A stretch of 64,000 nucleotides of DNA from CBFDBF01 sp050293315. GTDB taxonomy: Bacteria > Pseudomonadota > Gammaproteobacteria > Chromatiales > Chromatiaceae. A program made the translations under genes and the position numbers. The notes beneath the pieces are model-generated. The model saw nothing but the letters and a program-made list of their open reading frames with translations, was not told the origin of the DNA and did not search any database. This document shows, piece after piece, positions 60,464 through 64,000 of this stretch; position 1 is the stretch's first letter, and every line of letters begins with the position of its first letter. The stretch covers positions 22,592-86,591 of the forward strand of contig JBNKMS010000007.1 of NCBI GenBank assembly GCA_050293315.1, read 5' to 3'.

Positions 60464-60617
60464 CTACCTAAATCTCTGATTCTTTGATAACCTTATGAAA
60501 CATAGGAAATACCCACTTGGCAGGATGCACCAAGTTCAAGCCCACATCACTGCCCACAGGGCGTTTCTCTACTGCACATTTCAATATCGGCGCGAGTCGC
60601 ATAATTAACTGTTATGC
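60464..60617 (+). repeat. Inverted repeat A, right copy
   Basis: Counterpart of 59340-59480. Contains a local hairpin ACTTGG-N9-CCAAGT and ends CGCATAATTAACTGTTATGCG, itself an inverted repeat (CGCATAA/TTATGCG). AATTAACTGTTATGCG is repeated at 62581-62596. Confidence 0.75.
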
Positions 60618-60633
60618 GTAGGAGGCTAGGGAC

Positions 60634-62457
60634 ATGGCCCAGATACAGAGGTTATCTCAACTCCGTGATGTGTTGTATTTATACGGCTCAGATGTTGTTT
60701 CCCCGCAATCGGACCACCCTGGACGATTTAGATTGGACCGGGCTGGCATAAAACAAGCCCTCTTTTCCGATAACAATGGAGTTGGGAATTTCCGAGGGCA
60801 GGTTGATTTTATCATCTGCTATGTAGTTAATGGTATCGGCGGAGACTTTAGCGGAGTCGACCACTCCCCAATACGTGACGATCCTGCCAATAGGCCCCTT
60901 CGGGGAATAATACAACTACCAGATGATCTTGGGGTGCCGATGTCAAACGACAGGCTCAGAGGGCATCTTTCTGGAAGTGTTGGCCATGAAATTGGCCATT
61001 ACTGGTTAATACCGGGGCGAGCTCGTATTCTGATAAACAACGAAGAAGTCGACACACCCACATCCGATGAGATTGCCGCGTCTCTGAACAATGGATACGG
61101 AATGCCGCAGGTTCCCATCATGGGCAGGCAGGACGTACACTGGAGCCCGTTCATTCATTCTGAGGGATCGTTCATGGATGGTATTGATCACTCTTTCGCA
61201 GTTACCAATATATTTACAGAACCACTATATGGTTACTCAATGTCCACAGGAACAGAAGGTTCAGGGGTAACCTTCGACTTTCAAAACGAGGAAATCACAA
61301 CAAAAGGAAAGTTTAATGACTTTGAACTCTTCTTGATGGGAATACCACCATTGATAGGGACTCCTGCTGGGCGGAAATTCCAAATTATTGAGCCGTATTG
61401 GGTTTACCCACTGCAGTTTCATGCGGGACTTTATGTAGAATTGGATAACGGCCAGACCTGGTACCACGGATTTTATAAAAGGCCTGATCAAATTTATGCT
61501 AAGAGTATAAATAATATTGATCATGGTTCACCAGTTTGGCTGACAGATCCTTTTGATCCAGGCAATCGGGTTGTTCTTAGAGTTGTACAACAGGGAACGG
61601 AGATCGAGTTGCAAGTTCGCGTCTGGCATCCTCAGCGCAAACCCCCAAAAGGCTGTCTGTATCGTATATTTAAAATATTGGCTGATAAATTCGTTAGAGT
61701 TCAATCTATCCCTCCAGATATAACCATTGACAATATTTTATCGGAGCCACAGTTCTCATCAACAAATGATGTTAGTCCATATGTTGGCTGGCGAACGGTG
61801 GCTCACCTTCAAGGTAAAGCGGTTCGAATTGGTATTGCTGCAAGGCATACGAGCTCCCGGTGTTTTGCACGCATTAAGCCTAAGTTACTTTGCCTTCTTC
61901 ATGACAATATAAGTAAAGTTGTAAAGCGACAAGATATGACTCTCGAGAACGAGGTCGCATTTAACGATACTTCGTGGGGCTCAACAGTGTTAAATGATGA
62001 CAGTCTTATCCTCCCATATAGAGTTGGGCCGAATGAGCCCCCGCCTGTTTTAGTTCATGACGATCAAGAGGATCTGGCTCCTAGGTTGGTAATGGATGCC
62101 CCTGTCGGTGATTTTGTTTTCGGGGGAGAGATCGAACTTAGCCAATGCTTAATTGTTAACTGGGCCGGAGGAAGTGGCAAGAACAAGCAATATATTGGGC
62201 ACCGCCGTGAAGTTTCGTTCTCTGATGTGAACTATCTTGCAAACTGGGGGGCAGAATACGAATCTGTTCGACAAGCAGAACCACATGGTGGTGGGTACCA
62301 ATTTCTTTTCTGCCTCGTGGGGGAAAATGCGCTTGGGACGTCAGAATTAACAGCACAACTCACTGAACTCGATCGGGTTCGACAGGCATGGGAACCATGT
62401 TTTGATGCTTACACAAGTGGACGCCGGAGTGCATTTACAGCAATTCCGTTTCCTTAA
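60634..62457 (+). CDS. Putative zinc metalloprotease-like protein, unknown family
   Basis: 607 aa, ribosome site AGGAGG. HEIGH at residues 118-122 (SVGHEIGHYWLIPG) is an HExxH zinc motif; SFMDGIDHS downstream resembles a Met-turn-like segment but the third ligand is not certain. The C-terminal half (about 300-600) is beta-rich, with fibronectin-like phrasing (YESVRQAEPHGGGYQFLFCL, VGENALGTSELTA). No signal peptide. Could be a secreted peptidase or a structural relative. Flanked by repeats A and B3. Confidence 0.6.
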   Translation: MAQIQRLSQLRDVLYLYGSDVVSPQSDHPGRFRLDRAGIKQALFSDNNGVGNFRGQVDFIICYVVNGIGGDFSGVDHSPIRDDPANRPLRGIIQLPDDLGVPMSNDRLRGHLSGSVGHEIGHYWLIPGRARILINNEEVDTPTSDEIAASLNNGYGMPQVPIMGRQDVHWSPFIHSEGSFMDGIDHSFAVTNIFTEPLYGYSMSTGTEGSGVTFDFQNEEITTKGKFNDFELFLMGIPPLIGTPAGRKFQIIEPYWVYPLQFHAGLYVELDNGQTWYHGFYKRPDQIYAKSINNIDHGSPVWLTDPFDPGNRVVLRVVQQGTEIELQVRVWHPQRKPPKGCLYRIFKILADKFVRVQSIPPDITIDNILSEPQFSSTNDVSPYVGWRTVAHLQGKAVRIGIAARHTSSRCFARIKPKLLCLLHDNISKVVKRQDMTLENEVAFNDTSWGSTVLNDDSLILPYRVGPNEPPPVLVHDDQEDLAPRLVMDAPVGDFVFGGEIELSQCLIVNWAGGSGKNKQYIGHRREVSFSDVNYLANWGAEYESVRQAEPHGGGYQFLFCLVGENALGTSELTAQLTELDRVRQAWEPCFDAYTSGRRSAFTAIPFP

Positions 62458-62495
62458 GTAGATTTTACAACAGTTATACGACATTTATGCGAAAT

Positions 62496-62571
62496 CATGG
62501 TCAGAGAATAATTGATTCTAATATTATCGGCTGCGAATATTAGCGTTAATCGCTCTTTGACACGGTTTATT
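62496..62571 (+). repeat. Large imperfect palindrome, copy B3
   Basis: Third copy of B, followed by CATGACAATTAACTGTTATGCG. Further out, AACAGTTATACGACAT (62470-62485) and ATGACAATTAACTGTT (62577-62592) are inverted partners, giving an attC-like overall shape about 125 bp long. Confidence 0.7.
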
Positions 62572-62638
62572 CTGGCATGACAATTAACTGTTATGCGCAC
62601 ACTTCGGAACTATGCTTTAAGCAAAAACGAGGCTTTGC

Positions 62639-63766
62639 ATGTCACAAAATAATGGATTCAGCATTTCTAAACTGATTTTGGTCCTCGCAGTTGTCGGAAT
62701 TCTTACGGTAATAGCGACACCATCCTGCCAGCTATACACGAAAGGAATCGACCTACCTCACCAGTATCAGAACGAAACAAATTACTCAATCGTAAGAACT
62801 CATTATGCAACAGATAGAAATGCAATTCTAGACTCCGGCGATAAACTAAAATTCGGAACTGAACGCTCTCATTTATCATTTGGGGTCTGCGATGTAAGTA
62901 TTCCACAAGATCATAAAATGGGGGATCTAGAATCGCCACGTTGGTGGAAGGCTGAATTTCGCGAAAATCCAGAAAAGCATGTTGTTCTATTAAGCATTGC
63001 GAAGTATAGCGAAGATGAGTTTTTTCAGACAACTAGATCCAAGGTAAAGAGCTCGTCAGGAAACAGTGCTTTTATATTTATACATGGCTATAACGTAACA
63101 TTTGAAGATGCCGCACGGCGAACTGCACAAATGGCGTATGACCTTGCATTTGAAGGTGCTCCAGTATTTTATAGTTGGCCGTCACAAGGGAGCACGCCAA
63201 GTTATACAGTTGATGAAACAAACATTCAATGGTCTGAAAAGAATATTAAATCATTTTTGATGAAATTTTTGGAACACTCAGGAGCGGACAACATATATTT
63301 AATAGCGCATAGCATGGGTAACAGAGGAGCTACCAGAGCTTTGGCATCAATTTTTGTAGAACACCCTGAATATCGAAAACGATTTAGCGAAATCATTCTA
63401 ACAGCACCAGATATCGATAGTGGAATATTTTTACGAGATATAGTCCCAAATTTAGTTACGGAAGAAGAGCTGCCTGTGACATTGTACGCATCATCTGAAG
63501 ATAAAGCGATCATCGCATCAAGGGAGATTCACCAGAATCCTAGGGCGGGAGAAGCAGGCAAAAATATAGTCATTGCCAAAGGTATTGAGACAATAGATTC
63601 TACGGGGATGGACACAAGTTTTCTCAAGCACTCGTATTATGCAGAAACGAAGTCAGTTCTATCGGACATGTTCTATCTAATAAATGACAGGAAAAGGGCA
63701 AGAAATAGATTTGGGCTTCAAGAAATTACCGAATCAAGAGGAATTTACTGGCAATTTAAACCATAA
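62639..63766 (+). CDS. DUF900-family alpha/beta hydrolase
   Basis: 375 aa. N-terminal anchor LILVLAVVGILTVIATPSCQ (possible lipobox-like Cys). NSAFIFIHGYNVTFEDAARR is the DUF900 oxyanion block; nucleophile Ser in IYLIAHSMGNRGATRAL; Asp in LTAPDID; His in SFLKHSYY. Likely a periplasm-facing hydrolase of unknown substrate. Confidence 0.82.
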   Translation: MSQNNGFSISKLILVLAVVGILTVIATPSCQLYTKGIDLPHQYQNETNYSIVRTHYATDRNAILDSGDKLKFGTERSHLSFGVCDVSIPQDHKMGDLESPRWWKAEFRENPEKHVVLLSIAKYSEDEFFQTTRSKVKSSSGNSAFIFIHGYNVTFEDAARRTAQMAYDLAFEGAPVFYSWPSQGSTPSYTVDETNIQWSEKNIKSFLMKFLEHSGADNIYLIAHSMGNRGATRALASIFVEHPEYRKRFSEIILTAPDIDSGIFLRDIVPNLVTEEELPVTLYASSEDKAIIASREIHQNPRAGEAGKNIVIAKGIETIDSTGMDTSFLKHSYYAETKSVLSDMFYLINDRKRARNRFGLQEITESRGIYWQFKP

Positions 63767-63768
63767 TT

Positions 63769-63842
63769 TCGTAATCGGGGGACAGTATACCTATTTATGT
63801 CTATCTCGTAATCGGGGGACAGTATACCTATTTATGTCTATC
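63769..63842. mobile_element. Tandem 37-bp duplication at an IS/REP-like end
   Basis: Two exact 37-bp units starting TCGTAATCGGGGGACAGTAT, followed by the partial inverted copy ATAGGTATACTGTTGTC. GGGGACAGTATACC-type sequences mark ends of REP-associated transposon elements. 63860-64000 is GC-richer and shows no complete gene. Confidence 0.65.
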
Positions 63843-64000
63843 TCAATGTTAATAGGTATACTGTTGTCTAATTGCACGCGCAGACTCTCCGCGTTCTATA
63901 ATGCCTTGACCGGGTTCATGGTTGTCTCCGAGGTCGGCACACATGGATTCCGGCCGCCTCATGATGGTGTCGGATGACGGTAAATGTTTCACTGTCCCAG

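Noticed and set aside
60600..60617. CGCATAATTAACTGTTATGCG as a full attC site
   Set aside because: The two ends are only about 20 nt apart, too short for attC, and no matching left box is visible at a proper distance. Kept only as part of repeat A.
1..64000. CRISPR arrays and rRNA genes
   Set aside because: No regularly spaced direct repeats with unique spacers and no rRNA-like sequence were seen on either strand.
63843..64000. Possible transposase fragment at the window end
   Set aside because: Short frames on both strands contain stops and no recognisable transposase motif; reported only as IS/REP-like context.

Overview
This window looks like part of the chromosome of a diazotrophic, ubiquinone-using gammaproteobacterium, most likely a sulfur-oxidiser or Chromatiales-like lineage. 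That placement is inference, drawn from ubiU, cytochrome bd with CydP and CydX, DraT/DraG control of nitrogenase, RimK and MtgA. About half the window is a nearly complete Mo-nitrogenase cluster. It has structural genes (nifHDKT), FeMo-co genes (nifE, N, X, V, B, Q), maturation helpers (nifW, Z, M, cysE/nifP), cofactor carriers (nifY and NafY-like proteins), ferredoxins and post-translational control (draT, draG). nifA, nifL, nifU, nifS, nifF, rnf and mod genes are not present here.

Layout. 0-10 kb is housekeeping: partial ubiU, a YhcC-type radical SAM gene, tRNA-Ser(CGA), mltF, a REC-REC-PAS-GGDEF-EAL protein, tadA, mtgA and the cydPABX operon. 10.3-14.8 kb holds a His-rich NafY-like protein divergent from a PAS/sigma-54 activator, then a rimB-like/rimK/M14 peptidase operon. 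14.8-32.1 kb is the first nif block, all on the minus strand: nifV-cysE-nifW-nifZ-nifM; nifE-nifN-nifX-DUF269-fdxB; and nifH-nifD-nifK-nifT-nifY-nafY-like. An unrelated DUF2157/DUF4824 pair is inserted on the plus strand. draT diverges from nifH and is followed by a SIR2-like gene. 34.5-51.1 kb holds an orphan sensor kinase, a diguanylate cyclase, a PEP-CTERM-type protein, a run of small membrane or secreted proteins, a metallophosphoesterase, an AEC transporter, an OmpA-family protein, an Fe-S membrane protein and a hemerythrin. 51.6-55.7 kb is the second nif block: nifB-ferredoxin-nifQ-draG-GNAT. 55.8-64 kb is an AT-richer accessory region with a toxin-antitoxin-like pair, a PIN-like protein, proteins of no recognised family, an integron-type gene cassette with an attC site, large palindromic and inverted repeats, and REP-transposon-like debris.

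Regulation. Four nif transcription units (nifH, nifE, nifV, nifB) each have a readable sigma-54 -24/-12 promoter and an upstream TGT-N10-ACA NifA-type site. They therefore probably form one NifA regulon with NifA encoded elsewhere. nifD and nifK share a near-identical leader element just upstream of their ribosome binding sites. Dispersed palindromic repeats fill many intergenic gaps.
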